Shown here in pieces: positions 1 to 8,446 of a stretch of DNA of 37,001 nucleotides. A model generated the notes under the pieces. The model did no database searches and was not told where the DNA came from. It saw nothing but the letters and a program-made list of their open reading frames with translations. Source of the DNA: Variovorax boronicumulans NBRC 103145. GTDB lineage: Bacteria > Pseudomonadota > Gammaproteobacteria > Burkholderiales > Burkholderiaceae_C. Made by a program: the position numbers and the translations under genes. The stretch lies in assembly GCF_001591345.1 (NCBI RefSeq), contig NZ_BCUS01000061.1, positions 1 through 37,001 of the forward strand, given 5' to 3'. How positions within the stretch are numbered: position 1 is the first letter of the stretch; every line of letters starts with the position of its first letter.

Positions 1-81
1 GCGAATGGCTGCGGCGGCTTAACCCCGTTCGGGCGGCTGGCCCGTATCAGCGGTGGTAGTCATTCTTTTCGAGGAGTCCTG

Positions 82-1044
82 ATGATCCGCCGCACCCTTT
101 CCATGTCGACACCCCGCGCCGCCGTGCGCCACCGCGCAGGCGCTGTCCTGCTGGCCCTGGCGGCCGCCCTGTCGCTGGCCGGCTGCGACCGCCAGCGCAG
201 TGCCGAGTCGGCCGCGCCGGCCTCCGCGCCCATGCCGGTACCGCCGATGGGCTATGGCGGTGCCATGAAAGCACAGCGGGCGAGCGCGCCGCAGGCCGAG
301 ATCGCCGCGTCGCAGTCCGACGAGGCGCGGGGCGGCAGTGGCGAGACCGCGCTGCAGCGCTTCCTGGCCGTGCGGCAGGACCTGAATGTCGAAGTGCCGG
401 CTGAACAGCTGGCCGATGCCTGGGGCAAGGTGCGCGACCTGTGCGGCACGCTGAAGTGCGAGCTGCTGTCGTCTTCGCTGCTGCGCGAGACGCCGCAGCA
501 GCCGGGCAACGCCCTGCTCGAGATGCGTGTGGAGCCCGCCGACGTCGACAAGCTGCTCGGCGGCCTGGCCGGCGTGGCGAACGTGGTCTCGCACACCACC
601 ACCAGCGAGGACAAGACCTCCGAGGTGATCGACGTCGAGGCCCGCATCAAGAACCGCACCGAGTTTCGCGACAGCCTGCGCGTCATGCTGCGCGACACCG
701 TCACCAAGCGCACCATGGCCGACCTGCTGGCGATCCAGCGCACGCTGTCGGACACGCAGGCCGAGCTCGACGCCATCGCCACCCAGCGCAAGGTGCTGGC
801 GCAGCAGACCAGCAAGCAGCACATCCAGATCCAGTTCACGCCCAAGCGCGCGCTGGTGAGCGGCAGCGACGGCTACAGCCCGATGGCGCACGCGCTGCGC
901 AACGCCAGCGACGTGCTGGCCGAAAGCGTGGGCGCGCTCATCACCTTCGTGGCCGCTGCCCTGCCGTGGCTGCTGCTGGTGGTGCTGCCCGTGGGGTGGC
1001 TGGTGCGGGTGCTGTGGCGTCGTCGCCGCGCCAAGTCGGCGTGA
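82..1044 (+). CDS. DUF4349-type membrane-anchored lipoprotein
   Basis: A 320-residue protein with an N-terminal hydrophobic stretch ending in a lipobox (LAGC, Cys35), so it is probably lipidated and exported. The middle (about 90-260) matches my memory of DUF4349 proteins: a folded region followed by a helical, coiled-coil-prone segment (about 205-250, rich in Gln/Ala/Leu). A hydrophobic helix near 282-306 is followed by an Arg/Lys-rich tail, which suggests a second membrane anchor with a cytoplasmic end. The ATG follows a clear GAGGAG ribosome site. The molecular role of the family is unknown to me; cell-envelope function is inferred. No operon partner is obvious, and the next gene starts 60 bases downstream on the same strand. 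Confidence 0.8.
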   Translation: MIRRTLSMSTPRAAVRHRAGAVLLALAAALSLAGCDRQRSAESAAPASAPMPVPPMGYGGAMKAQRASAPQAEIAASQSDEARGGSGETALQRFLAVRQDLNVEVPAEQLADAWGKVRDLCGTLKCELLSSSLLRETPQQPGNALLEMRVEPADVDKLLGGLAGVANVVSHTTTSEDKTSEVIDVEARIKNRTEFRDSLRVMLRDTVTKRTMADLLAIQRTLSDTQAELDAIATQRKVLAQQTSKQHIQIQFTPKRALVSGSDGYSPMAHALRNASDVLAESVGALITFVAAALPWLLLVVLPVGWLVRVLWRRRRAKSA

Positions 1045-1104
1045 GACACTGCGCGCCGGCCGCACCCGACGCAGGGTGGCCGCACGACAAGAAGGAGGGG
1101 CCGC

Positions 1105-2175
1105 ATGGTGGGTCGATTTCGGAAGTTTCTTGCGGGACTGGGCCTGGGGAAGGCGCAGGACGATGGGGCGGTGCCTGCCTCTGTGCCGGCTGCGCCTGAA
1201 CCGGCGCCACCGCCCGCAGCGCCCCCTGCACTGCGCTACACCTTCGACGTCAAACCCGCCCAGCCCATGGCGCGGTTGATCGCCGCCCCATGGGCCTCGG
1301 CGCCCCCGACGCCGCCGAAGCCCTTGAAGCGCCCACCACGGAACCCGCCCGCGCCGCCCGTCGAGGCACCTCCGCCGCAGTTCGACGCGACCCCGGACCT
1401 GCCGGAGCCCTTCGGCTACAAGGTCTGCTGGTTTGCCGTGCGCGCCTCGGACCCCGCACAAGTGCTCGATGCCCTCGGGTGGGCGTCCGAAGGGCCGGCC
1501 AACTGGCACACCGGCATCGCGGCGGCCTACCGTCGGACGTCTGGCGGACAGGCCCCCTGGGTGTTCGCATCACCGCCCGTCGACGGCTGGGTGTTGCTCG
1601 TTGGGGACGGCCTGCCGTATCCCGCCGTGTACCCGGAGGACCGCCTCAAAGGCATCGGGCAGGCCTTCGACGTGATCTTCACGCGCCTGAAGGACCACTT
1701 CGGCGAAGCGCAATTCTTTGGCAGCCACCGTGTCGCCGACTTCGTCACCTGGGCGCGCGCACGCCGCGGCGAGCCCGGGCGGCAGTTCAGCTATGCGGGC
1801 AGCAGCGGCGAGGTCTATGCCAACGTGGGTGCCCAGAGCGCCGAGGAAGCCGCGCTGGGCTTCGCCGTGCTCAGCGGGCTGTCGCCGGTCGACGCGCGCG
1901 ACCGGCTCTCGGAACTGCTCGAGGAAGAGATGGCGCGCAAGGACGCGCTGGTCGCCTCAGGCATGTCGCGGCGCGACGCCGGCCGGCAGGTCCGCCCGAG
2001 TGGCCGCAGCGTCATGCCCGGCGAAGAGGACGTCACGGCGCTTGCCGATGCGTGGAGTGTCGACCCGACGCGGCTCGACGAAGCGGACCGGGGTTACTTG
2101 CCGGGCGTGGGGTTGATGGCCCGTGTTCCGACGGACCTGGGGCAGGAGCCCGTCAGCCCACCACCACTTCGCTGA
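1105..2175 (+). CDS. Hypothetical protein with proline-rich N-terminal linker
   Basis: A 356-residue protein with no signal peptide or membrane helix. Residues 25-110 are a low-complexity Pro/Ala linker. From about 115 a folded domain begins (Gly-Tyr-Lys-Val-Cys-Trp-Phe-Ala-Val) and contains Trp/Gly-rich segments. The second half has an acidic helix and ends in a proline-rich tail. The start is supported by an AAGGAGGGG ribosome site. I recognise the general pattern as a conserved hypothetical of proteobacteria but cannot name a family or function. Its last 23 bases overlap the end of the convergent EthD-like gene. Codon use is uniform and GC-rich, so it is very likely a real gene. Confidence 0.8.
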   Translation: MVGRFRKFLAGLGLGKAQDDGAVPASVPAAPEPAPPPAAPPALRYTFDVKPAQPMARLIAAPWASAPPTPPKPLKRPPRNPPAPPVEAPPPQFDATPDLPEPFGYKVCWFAVRASDPAQVLDALGWASEGPANWHTGIAAAYRRTSGGQAPWVFASPPVDGWVLLVGDGLPYPAVYPEDRLKGIGQAFDVIFTRLKDHFGEAQFFGSHRVADFVTWARARRGEPGRQFSYAGSSGEVYANVGAQSAEEAALGFAVLSGLSPVDARDRLSELLEEEMARKDALVASGMSRRDAGRQVRPSGRSVMPGEEDVTALADAWSVDPTRLDEADRGYLPGVGLMARVPTDLGQEPVSPPPLR

Positions 2176-2467
2176 TCTGCATCACCGGCGCGATGTCGGT
2201 GTAGTTCTTCACGTCGCCCATGATCTCCTTCACGTGCGGGCCGAAGGCCTTCTGGAAGGACTCGACCGATTCGGCGAACACGTGGCACATGCCGACATAC
2301 GTGGGCGGCGAGCCCGGTGCGCCGCCGCCCAGGCCCTTGTCGATGGTGTACGAGAGGCAGGCGTCGCCCATGCGGGCCTTGAGCATCGGCATGTGCTGGT
2401 CGCGGTAGTAGTCGTGGTCGAACCGAGCGCCGGGGGTGTGGGGGTACATCACGCTGACTTTGATCAT
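2153..2467 (-). CDS. EthD-family protein
   Basis: A 104-residue protein starting MIKVSVMYPH, with the typical EthD / dimeric alpha-beta barrel pattern: an N-terminal strand, then Asp-His-Asp-Tyr-Tyr-Arg-Asp-Gln-His-Met-Pro, then a C-terminal strand. Members are small cytoplasmic proteins linked to degradation of ethers and other organics, but most have no defined reaction. The start was chosen at 2467, after a GGAGACACC ribosome site; the open frame upstream is antisense to ghrA and is not coding. It is divergent from the hydroxyacid reductase and convergent, with a 23-base overlap, with the upstream hypothetical gene. Confidence 0.85.
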   Translation of the reverse strand: MIKVSVMYPHTPGARFDHDYYRDQHMPMLKARMGDACLSYTIDKGLGGGAPGSPPTYVGMCHVFAESVESFQKAFGPHVKEIMGDVKNYTDIAPVMQISEVVVG

Positions 2468-2554
2468 GGAAGGTGTCTCCTGGGTGGCTGAATGCGGTCG
2501 AGCATAGGAGATGGCGCGCGACGCAACAAGCCGGTGCCTTCTAAGATGGCGCCC

Positions 2555-3475
2555 ATGCGAATCTCCGTCTACCTCACCGACAACCGTCCCGATCCCTGGA
2601 TCGATGGCCTGAAGGCCGAACTCCCCGAAGCCACCATCGAAGCCTGGACGCCCGGCGCGCCGCAGGCCGACCACGGCGTGGTGTGGGCGCCGCCCCAGCA
2701 GTTCCTCGACGAGCAGCCCGACCTGCGCGGCCTGTTCAACATCGGCGCGGGCGTCGATGCACTGCTCAAGCTCAAGGTGCCGGCGCACACGCGCATCGTG
2801 CGCCTGGACGACGCGGGCATGTCGGTGCAGATGGCCGAGTACGTGTGCCACACGCTCATTCGCCACTTCCGCGAGTTCGACGTGTACGAAGCGGATGCGC
2901 GCGAGGGCAAGTGGAGCTACCGCAAGCCGAAGCTGCGGCGCGACTTCCCGGTCGGCATCATGGGCCTGGGCGTGCTCGGCGAGCGCGTGGCCAAGGCGGT
3001 GGCGCAGTTCGAATTTCCGGTGCTCGGCTGGAGCCGCTCTGCCAAGGCCATTGACGGCGTGCAGGTGTTCAGCGGCGAGGCGCAGTTCGACGAGTTCCTG
3101 GCCTCCACGCGCGTGCTGGTCAACCTGCTGCCGCTGACCGAGGCCACGCGCGGCATCCTGAACCGCACCACGCTGGGCAAGCTCAAGCCCGAGGGCTACC
3201 TCATCAGCATCGCGCGCGGCGGCCACCTGGTCGAAGACGACCTGATCCCGATGCTCGACGCCGGCCAGCTCGCGGGCGCCACGCTCGACGTGTTCCAGGT
3301 CGAGCCGCTGCCGGCCGACCACGCCTTCTGGCGCCACCCGAAGATCACCGTCACGCCGCACGGCTCGGCGCGCACGCTGCGCGAGGAGTCCATCGCCCAG
3401 ATCGCCGGGAAGATCCGCGCGATGGAGCAGGGCCTGCCGATCGCCGGCATCGTCGATCCCGTCCGCGGCTACTGA
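2555..3475 (+). CDS. ghrA: Glyoxylate/hydroxypyruvate reductase A-type D-2-hydroxyacid dehydrogenase
   Basis: A 306-residue cytoplasmic NAD(P)H-dependent reductase of the D-2-hydroxyacid dehydrogenase superfamily, close to GhrA in length and motifs. The Rossmann motif GLGVLG lies near 130-140. The catalytic Arg is in ISIARGG, the Glu in FQVEPLP and the His in TPHGSA. GhrA enzymes reduce glyoxylate and hydroxypyruvate; the true substrate here is not fixed by the sequence. An alternative in-frame ATG lies nine bases upstream at 2546; neither start has a strong ribosome site. A terminator-like hairpin follows the gene, so it is probably transcribed separately from the IclR operon. Confidence 0.85.
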   Translation: MRISVYLTDNRPDPWIDGLKAELPEATIEAWTPGAPQADHGVVWAPPQQFLDEQPDLRGLFNIGAGVDALLKLKVPAHTRIVRLDDAGMSVQMAEYVCHTLIRHFREFDVYEADAREGKWSYRKPKLRRDFPVGIMGLGVLGERVAKAVAQFEFPVLGWSRSAKAIDGVQVFSGEAQFDEFLASTRVLVNLLPLTEATRGILNRTTLGKLKPEGYLISIARGGHLVEDDLIPMLDAGQLAGATLDVFQVEPLPADHAFWRHPKITVTPHGSARTLREESIAQIAGKIRAMEQGLPIAGIVDPVRGY

Positions 3476-3515
3476 CGCCCCTGCGCCGACGACGACGGTC
3501 CGGCTGACACGCGGC

Positions 3516-3547
3516 CGGCGGGGGAAAACCCCGACGCTTTTGTTTTT
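3516..3547 (+). terminator. Rho-independent terminator after ghrA
   Basis: The sequence forms an 8-bp stem with one G-A mismatch (3516-3523 with 3529-3536) around a GAAAA loop. It is followed by CTTTTGTTTTT. It sits 40 bases after the ghrA stop, and its T-tract runs into the presumed operator of the IclR gene. Confidence 0.6.
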
Positions 3548-3561
3548 CACATACGAGAAAA
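3544..3561. promoter_or_regulatory. Candidate IclR-type operator
   Basis: An 18-base imperfect palindrome, TTTTCACATACGAGAAAA, matches its own reverse complement at 7 of 9 positions per half. It ends 7 bases before the ATG of the IclR-family regulator. IclR proteins typically bind TTTC-type palindromes of about this size, so autoregulation is a reasonable inference. A second outer inverted pair (TTTTCAC at 3544-3550, GTGAAAA at 3575-3581) spans the start codon. Confidence 0.45.
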
Positions 3562-3568
3562 TTTCTTC

Positions 3569-4318
3569 ATGGTTGTGAAAACAGCGTTTCGCGTGATCGA
3601 GATCGTCGAGCTCTTCGCCCGGGAGAAGCAGCCGCTGGCCCTGTCCGAGATGGCGCGGCTGCTCGACATGCCGGTGTCCAGCTGCCTGGGCCTGATCCGC
3701 ACGCTCGAAGAGCAGGGCTACATGTACGAGACCGGCCGCCGCCAGGGCTACTACCCCACGGGGCGGCTGCTGGCGATGGCGCAGGTCATCGCCGCGCACG
3801 ACCCGGTGCTCGACCGGGTGAAGGCCACGCTCGAGGAACTGCGCGACGCCGCCTGCGAAACGGTGGTGTTCGGCAAGTTCCGCGATGCCGAGCACGTCGT
3901 GTACCTCGACGTGCTGAGCGCGCCGCAGCGCATCCGCTACACGGCCGAGTCGGGCGAAACGCGCCCCGCGTACGCCAACTCGCTGGGCCGCGCGCTGCTG
4001 TCCACGCTCGCGCCCGAAGCGCGCCGCAAGCTGCTCGAGGGCATGACGCTCGCGCCGCTGACCGACGCCACGCTCACCACCGCCGATGCCATCGAGGCCG
4101 AGCTGCAGCGCGGCGCCGCGCGCGGCTGGTACGGCAACCTCGGCGAGAGCATTCCCGACCTGATCGGCCTGGCCTGGCCGCTGCGCATCGGCGGCGAGGC
4201 CTACGCGATCTCGGTGGCCGGCCCGCGCTACCGCATGGAAGCGCGCATCGACGACATCGCCGCGATGCTGCGCTCGGCCTGCCTGGCGATCGAACCCAAG
4301 ACAGAGAACCCCCGATGA
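3569..4318 (+). CDS. IclR-family transcriptional regulator
   Basis: A 249-residue protein with the IclR two-domain layout. A winged helix-turn-helix occupies about 1-65 (LALSEMARLLDMPVSS as the recognition region, then an Arg-rich wing). An effector-binding GAF-like domain covers about 75-245, with the family-typical segments ETVVFG, YANSLGRALLS and the ISVAGP strand. It is the first gene of a run with ATGA overlaps, so it probably senses the acid taken up or degraded by the products downstream. It overlaps the cupin gene by 4 bases. No strong ribosome site is visible, and a palindromic operator candidate lies immediately upstream. Confidence 0.9.
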   Translation: MVVKTAFRVIEIVELFAREKQPLALSEMARLLDMPVSSCLGLIRTLEEQGYMYETGRRQGYYPTGRLLAMAQVIAAHDPVLDRVKATLEELRDAACETVVFGKFRDAEHVVYLDVLSAPQRIRYTAESGETRPAYANSLGRALLSTLAPEARRKLLEGMTLAPLTDATLTTADAIEAELQRGAARGWYGNLGESIPDLIGLAWPLRIGGEAYAISVAGPRYRMEARIDDIAAMLRSACLAIEPKTENPR

Positions 4319-4704
4319 CTGAAACCGCTGCGCGCTACTTCGTCCGCGAGGACGAGATCACCGGCTACCACCCCGCCAACCACACCGGCACGCTGAACAA
4401 GCGCCTGATCGGTCCCGAGACGGTGGGTGCGAAGCAGCTCGAGGTGCTGGTGGGCCACATCCAGAAGGGCAAGGGCGCGCTGCCGCATGCGCACCCGGGC
4501 ATCGAACAGGTCTGCTACATGCTCGAAGGCCGCGCGGTCGCCGAGGTGGGCGGCCAGCGGCAGGAGCTGCATCCTGGCGACAGCTGCTTTTTTCCGGCCG
4601 ACGCGATGCACACCTTCACGGTGGTGAGCGACGAGCCGGTGCGCGTGCTGGTGATCTACAGCCCGCCGTACGAGGAATCGCCGGAGCGCGTGATCCGGCC
4701 CTGA
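4315..4704 (+). CDS. Small single-domain cupin protein
   Basis: A 129-residue single cupin barrel. Metal-binding residues are visible: His58, His60 and Glu64 in motif 1 (HAHPGIEQ) and His99 in motif 2 (PGDSCFFPADAMHTF). Small cupins of this kind may act as isomerases, dioxygenases or sensors, and sequence alone does not decide. The gene starts inside the IclR stop (ATGA) and precedes the Bug protein by 24 bases, so it belongs to the same transcript and probably handles the same substrate. Confidence 0.85.
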   Translation: MTETAARYFVREDEITGYHPANHTGTLNKRLIGPETVGAKQLEVLVGHIQKGKGALPHAHPGIEQVCYMLEGRAVAEVGGQRQELHPGDSCFFPADAMHTFTVVSDEPVRVLVIYSPPYEESPERVIRP

Positions 4705-4728
4705 ACGACAACCCCCGGAGACACAACC

Positions 4729-5742
4729 ATGCAGACGAAGAACGCGACAGAAACAGTCGCGGTGGAAAGCCGCCGCCGTTTCATTTCCATCGGCGCTGCG
4801 GCGGGCCTGGTGGGCGCCGCGCCCTGGGCCTTCGCGCAGGACGGCGGCTATCCGAAGCAGCCGATCAAGCTCATCGTGCCTTTCGCGGCCGGCAGCGGCA
4901 CCGACGCGGTGGCGCGCATCACCGCGCAGATGCTGGGCGAGGCGCTCAAGGCCTCGGTGATCGTCGACAACCGGGCCGGCGCCAGCGGCGTGATCGCGGC
5001 CGAGCTGGTGGCCAAGGCGCCGCCCGACGGCTACACGCTCTTCATGACGACCAACACCACGCACTCGGCCAACCCGAGCCTGATGAAGTCGCTGCCCTAC
5101 GACCCGGTGAAAGACTTCGCGCCCGTCAGCCGCATGGGCAACCTGCCGTTCATGCTGGTGGTGAACAACGACCTGCCCGTGAAGAGCGTGGCCGAGCTGC
5201 TGGCCTGGGGCCGCGCGCATCCGGGCAAGCTGACCTACGCCAGCGGCAACAGCACCGGCATCGTGAGCGGCGCCACGCTGTCGCGCATGAGCGGCATCCC
5301 GATGCTGCACGTGCCCTACAAGAGCACGCCGCCGGCCATCGCCGACCTCATCGGCGGACAGGTGTCGATGATGGTGGTCGACCTCGCCGCGGGGCTCGCC
5401 ACGGTCAAGGCCGGCAAGATGCGCGCGATTGCGGTCACCACACAGGAGCGCACCAAGCTCTTTCCCGAACTGCCGCCGCTGGCCGACACACCCGAGCTGA
5501 AAGGCTTCGACATTACCTCGTGGAACGGCGTGTTCGCGCCGGCCGGCACGCCGCGCGATGTCGTGCTCAAGCTCAACAAGGCGCTGTCGGAGATGGCGAA
5601 CGGCGCCGCCTTTCGCGAGCGCGTGACGAAGCTGGGCTTCGATGCGTTCGGCAGCACGCCGGAAGAACTCGGGGCCTTCACCGTGTCCGAGCTGGCGAAG
5701 TGGAAGAAGCTGATCCAGGCCGCGGGCATCCAACCCGAATGA
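4729..5742 (+). CDS. Bug/TctC-family periplasmic solute-binding protein, Tat-type signal
   Basis: A 337-residue extracytoplasmic binding protein of the Bug (TctC) family, which is greatly expanded in Burkholderiales and binds small carboxylates. The N-terminus carries a twin-arginine-like motif (SRRRFIS, residues 14-20) followed by a hydrophobic stretch and an AFAQ cleavage region near 36. The mature part shows the family's YPKQPIKLIVPFAAGSGTD opening and PPDGYTL segment. No TctA/TctB membrane partners are nearby, as is usual for orphan Bug genes. A GGAG ribosome site precedes it. Its stop overlaps the CoA-transferase start, which couples uptake to CoA activation. Confidence 0.9.
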   Translation: MQTKNATETVAVESRRRFISIGAAAGLVGAAPWAFAQDGGYPKQPIKLIVPFAAGSGTDAVARITAQMLGEALKASVIVDNRAGASGVIAAELVAKAPPDGYTLFMTTNTTHSANPSLMKSLPYDPVKDFAPVSRMGNLPFMLVVNNDLPVKSVAELLAWGRAHPGKLTYASGNSTGIVSGATLSRMSGIPMLHVPYKSTPPAIADLIGGQVSMMVVDLAAGLATVKAGKMRAIAVTTQERTKLFPELPPLADTPELKGFDITSWNGVFAPAGTPRDVVLKLNKALSEMANGAAFRERVTKLGFDAFGSTPEELGAFTVSELAKWKKLIQAAGIQPE

Positions 5743-6974
5743 GCATGACCGGTTCTCTCGGCCCTCTCGAAGGCATCCGCATCCTCGACCTCACGGCCGT
5801 GGTGATGGGCCCCTACGCCACGCAGACCCTCGGCGACCTCGGCGCCGACGTCATCAAGGTCGAGCCGCCGTCGGGCGACAACCTGCGTGCCGTCGGCCCG
5901 ATGCGTCATGCGGGCATGGGCGCGATGGCGATGCACCTGAACCGCAACAAGCGCTCCATCGTGCTCGACCTCAAGCAGCCGGAAGGCCGCGAGGCCTGCC
6001 TGCGGCTCGCGGCGGGCTGCGATGCGCTCATCTACAACACGCGCCCGCAGGCGATGGCGCGGCTGGGGCTCGGCTACGACGCCGTGGCCGCGGTCAATCC
6101 GAAGATCGTCTACCTCGGCGCCTTCGGCTACGGCGAAGAAGGCCCGTATGCCGGCAAGCCCGCGTACGACGACCTGATCCAGGGCGCGGCCGGCGTCGCC
6201 TCGCTCTTCGCGCAGCAAAGCGGCGGTGCGCCGCGCTACGCGCCCGTCACGCTGGCCGATCGCGCCGTGGGCCTGCAGGCCGCCATCGCGCTGCTCGCGG
6301 CCGTGCTCAGTGCGCAGCGCACCGGCAAAGGCCAGGCGGTGGAAGTGCCGATGTTCGAGGCGCTCTCGCAGTTCGTCATGGGCGACCACCTCGGCGGCCA
6401 CAGCTTCGAGCCGCCGCTCGGGCCTACCGGCTACGCGCGCCTGCTCGCGGAGCACCGCAAGCCCTACGCCACGGCCGATGGTTACCTCGGCGTGCTCATC
6501 TACAACGACAAGCACTGGCAGGCCTTCTTCGACGTGATCGGCCGGCCCGAGCTGCGCAGCTCGCCGATGTTCGGCACGCACACGGCGCGCGCCGCGAACA
6601 TCGGCGCGGTCTATGCGTTCGTGGCCGAGGTGATGGCCACGCGCGGCAGCGACGAATGGATGGCGCTGCTCGAAGCCGCCGACATCCCGGTCGCGCGCCT
6701 GCACACCACCGAGAGCCTGCTCGACGACCCGCACCTGCGCGCCGTCGATTTCTTCCCCGAGTTCGACCACCCGAGCGAAGGCCGCATCCGCACGCTCGCG
6801 CCCGTCGGCCGCTATAGCGCCACGCCCGCGGCCATCCGCCGGCCCGCGCCGCGCATCGGCGAGCAGAGCGTGGAGCTGCTGCGCGAAGCGGGCTATGCGG
6901 ACGACGCCATCGACCGCCTGCTCGCGCGCGGCGTCACGCTGCAGCCGGAACCCCTGAAAGACAACAGCGAATGA
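5739..6974 (+). CDS. Family III CoA-transferase (CaiB/BaiF)
   Basis: A 411-residue CoA-transferase. The family opening PLEGIRILDLTAVVMGPYATQTLGDLGADVIKVEPP is near-canonical, and the presumed catalytic Asp is Asp174 in LADRAVG. Such enzymes transfer CoA between acyl-CoA and a free carboxylate. The likely acceptor here is the acid bound by the upstream Bug protein, but its identity is unknown. The start at 5739 overlaps the Bug stop by 4 bases; an ATG at 5745 is also possible. The end overlaps the acyl-CoA dehydrogenase start by 4 bases, strong evidence for translational coupling. Confidence 0.92.
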   Translation: MSMTGSLGPLEGIRILDLTAVVMGPYATQTLGDLGADVIKVEPPSGDNLRAVGPMRHAGMGAMAMHLNRNKRSIVLDLKQPEGREACLRLAAGCDALIYNTRPQAMARLGLGYDAVAAVNPKIVYLGAFGYGEEGPYAGKPAYDDLIQGAAGVASLFAQQSGGAPRYAPVTLADRAVGLQAAIALLAAVLSAQRTGKGQAVEVPMFEALSQFVMGDHLGGHSFEPPLGPTGYARLLAEHRKPYATADGYLGVLIYNDKHWQAFFDVIGRPELRSSPMFGTHTARAANIGAVYAFVAEVMATRGSDEWMALLEAADIPVARLHTTESLLDDPHLRAVDFFPEFDHPSEGRIRTLAPVGRYSATPAAIRRPAPRIGEQSVELLREAGYADDAIDRLLARGVTLQPEPLKDNSE

Positions 6975-8140
6975 ATTTCTCCCTGAACGAAGACCAGCGC
7001 TCGCTCGTCGCGGCCATCGAGCGCCTGTGCGAAGACTTCCCCGTCGACTACTGGCGCGACCACGACGACCGCGCCGTGTTCCCGCACGAATTCCACCGCG
7101 CCGTCGCCGACAGCGGCTGGCTCGGCATCGCCATGCCCGAGGCGCAGGGCGGCGCGGGGCTGGGCATCACCGAGGCGGCGCTGATGATGCGCGCCATCAG
7201 CGCGTCGGGCGCGGGCATGTCGGGCGCGTCGTCGGTGCACATGAACATCTTCGGTCTCAACCCGGTGGTGGTGTTCGGCACCGAGGCGCAGCGCCAGCGC
7301 TTTTTGCCGCCGCTCATCGCGGGCACCGAGAAAGCCTGCTTCGCCGTGACCGAGCCCGACGCAGGGCTCGACACCACGAGCCTCAAGACGCAGGCGGTGC
7401 GCCAGCCGAATGGCAGCTACCTGCTGCACGGCCGCAAGATCTGGATCTCGACCGCGCAGGTGGCCGACCGCATGCTGATCCTCACGCGCACCACGCCGCT
7501 GGACCAGGTGAAGAAGCCCACGCAGGGCCTCACGCTGTTCTACACGGCGCTGGACCGCAGCAAGGTCGAGGTGCGCGAGATCCACAAGCTGGGCCGCGCG
7601 GCGGTCGACTCGAACATGCTCTTCATCGACGGCCTCGAAGTGCCCGAAGAAGACCGCATCGGCGAGGAAGGGCGCGGCTTCGAATACATCCTGCACGGCC
7701 TGAACCCCGAGCGCATCTTGATCGCGGCCGAAGCCATCGGCATCGGCCGCGCGGCGCTGCGCATCGCGGCGCAGTACGCGCAGGAGCGCGTGGTCTTCGG
7801 CCGGCCCATCGGCCAGAACCAGGGCGTGGCGCATCCGCTCGCGCGCGCCTGGGCCAACCTGGAGGCGGCCGACCTGATGATGCTCAAGGCCGCCACGCTG
7901 TACGACGCGGGCGAGCCCTGCGGCATCGAAGCCAATGCCGCCAAGTACCTCGCGGCCGAGGCGGCGCACGACGCCTGCCAGAACGCCGTGCTCACACTGG
8001 GTGGCATGGGTTACGCGAAGGAATACCATGTCGAGCGCCTGCTGCGCGAGAGCTACATCCCGCGCATCGCGCCGGTGAGCCCGCAGATGATCCTGAACTT
8101 CATCGCCGAAAAAGCATTGGGGCTGCCGAAGTCGTACTGA
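6971..8140 (+). CDS. Acyl-CoA dehydrogenase
   Basis: A 389-residue FAD enzyme oxidising an acyl-CoA to the 2,3-enoyl-CoA. The fold order is normal: N-terminal helical domain, CFAVTEPDAGLDT flavin-binding strand region near 125-140, and C-terminal helical bundle with QNQGVAHPLA. The usual C-terminal catalytic Glu context (YEGT) is replaced by RIAPVSPQM. A Glu occurs instead in LNPERIL (Glu247), the position used by isovaleryl-CoA and long-chain dehydrogenases. The substrate may therefore be a branched acyl-CoA, though this is inference. It overlaps the CoA-transferase by ATGA, and acylphosphatase follows after 9 bases. Confidence 0.9.
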   Translation: MNFSLNEDQRSLVAAIERLCEDFPVDYWRDHDDRAVFPHEFHRAVADSGWLGIAMPEAQGGAGLGITEAALMMRAISASGAGMSGASSVHMNIFGLNPVVVFGTEAQRQRFLPPLIAGTEKACFAVTEPDAGLDTTSLKTQAVRQPNGSYLLHGRKIWISTAQVADRMLILTRTTPLDQVKKPTQGLTLFYTALDRSKVEVREIHKLGRAAVDSNMLFIDGLEVPEEDRIGEEGRGFEYILHGLNPERILIAAEAIGIGRAALRIAAQYAQERVVFGRPIGQNQGVAHPLARAWANLEAADLMMLKAATLYDAGEPCGIEANAAKYLAAEAAHDACQNAVLTLGGMGYAKEYHVERLLRESYIPRIAPVSPQMILNFIAEKALGLPKSY

Positions 8141-8149
8141 CCACTGCCC

Positions 8150-8446
8150 ATGAACCAAGACGCCACCATCACCCGCCACCTCGTCGTCCACGGCCTCGTG
8201 CAGGGCGTGGGCTATCGCTGGTCGATGGTGCAGGCCGCGCAGCGGCTCGGCGTGCGCGGCTGGGTGCGCAACCGGCGCGACGGCAAGGTCGAAGCGCTCG
8301 TGGCCGGCGAGGCCGATGCGGTCGAGGCGCTGGTGCACTGGGCGCGCCAGGGGCCGGCGGGTGCGCGCGTGGAGGCGGTCGATGTGAGCGAGGCCGACGC
8401 CGCGAGCGATCTGCCCGACGGTTTCGCGCAGCGCGAGACCGTCTAG
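8150..8446 (+). CDS. acyP: Acylphosphatase
   Basis: A 98-residue acylphosphatase, the usual length. The signature VHGLVQGVGYRW includes the phosphate-binding Arg. GWVRNRRDGKVEA includes the catalytic Asn, and the GxVxxR / GxVxN pattern is intact. It hydrolyses acyl-phosphate bonds in the cytoplasm; the physiological substrate is unclear. It is packed 9 bases after the acyl-CoA dehydrogenase and so is probably co-transcribed. Whether it serves the same pathway is uncertain, because this gene is often found in unrelated operons. Confidence 0.92.
   Translation: MNQDATITRHLVVHGLVQGVGYRWSMVQAAQRLGVRGWVRNRRDGKVEALVAGEADAVEALVHWARQGPAGARVEAVDVSEADAASDLPDGFAQRETV

Noticed and set aside
1..81. Possible tail of an upstream gene ending in TAA at 20-22
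   Set aside because: Only about six codons are in the window; nothing identifies a gene. The GC-rich stretch after it does not form a convincing terminator.
2153..2175. Overlap of convergent hypothetical and EthD-like genes as a sign of misannotation
   Set aside because: Both frames have good ribosome sites and domain support. A 23-base tail overlap is common in compact genomes.
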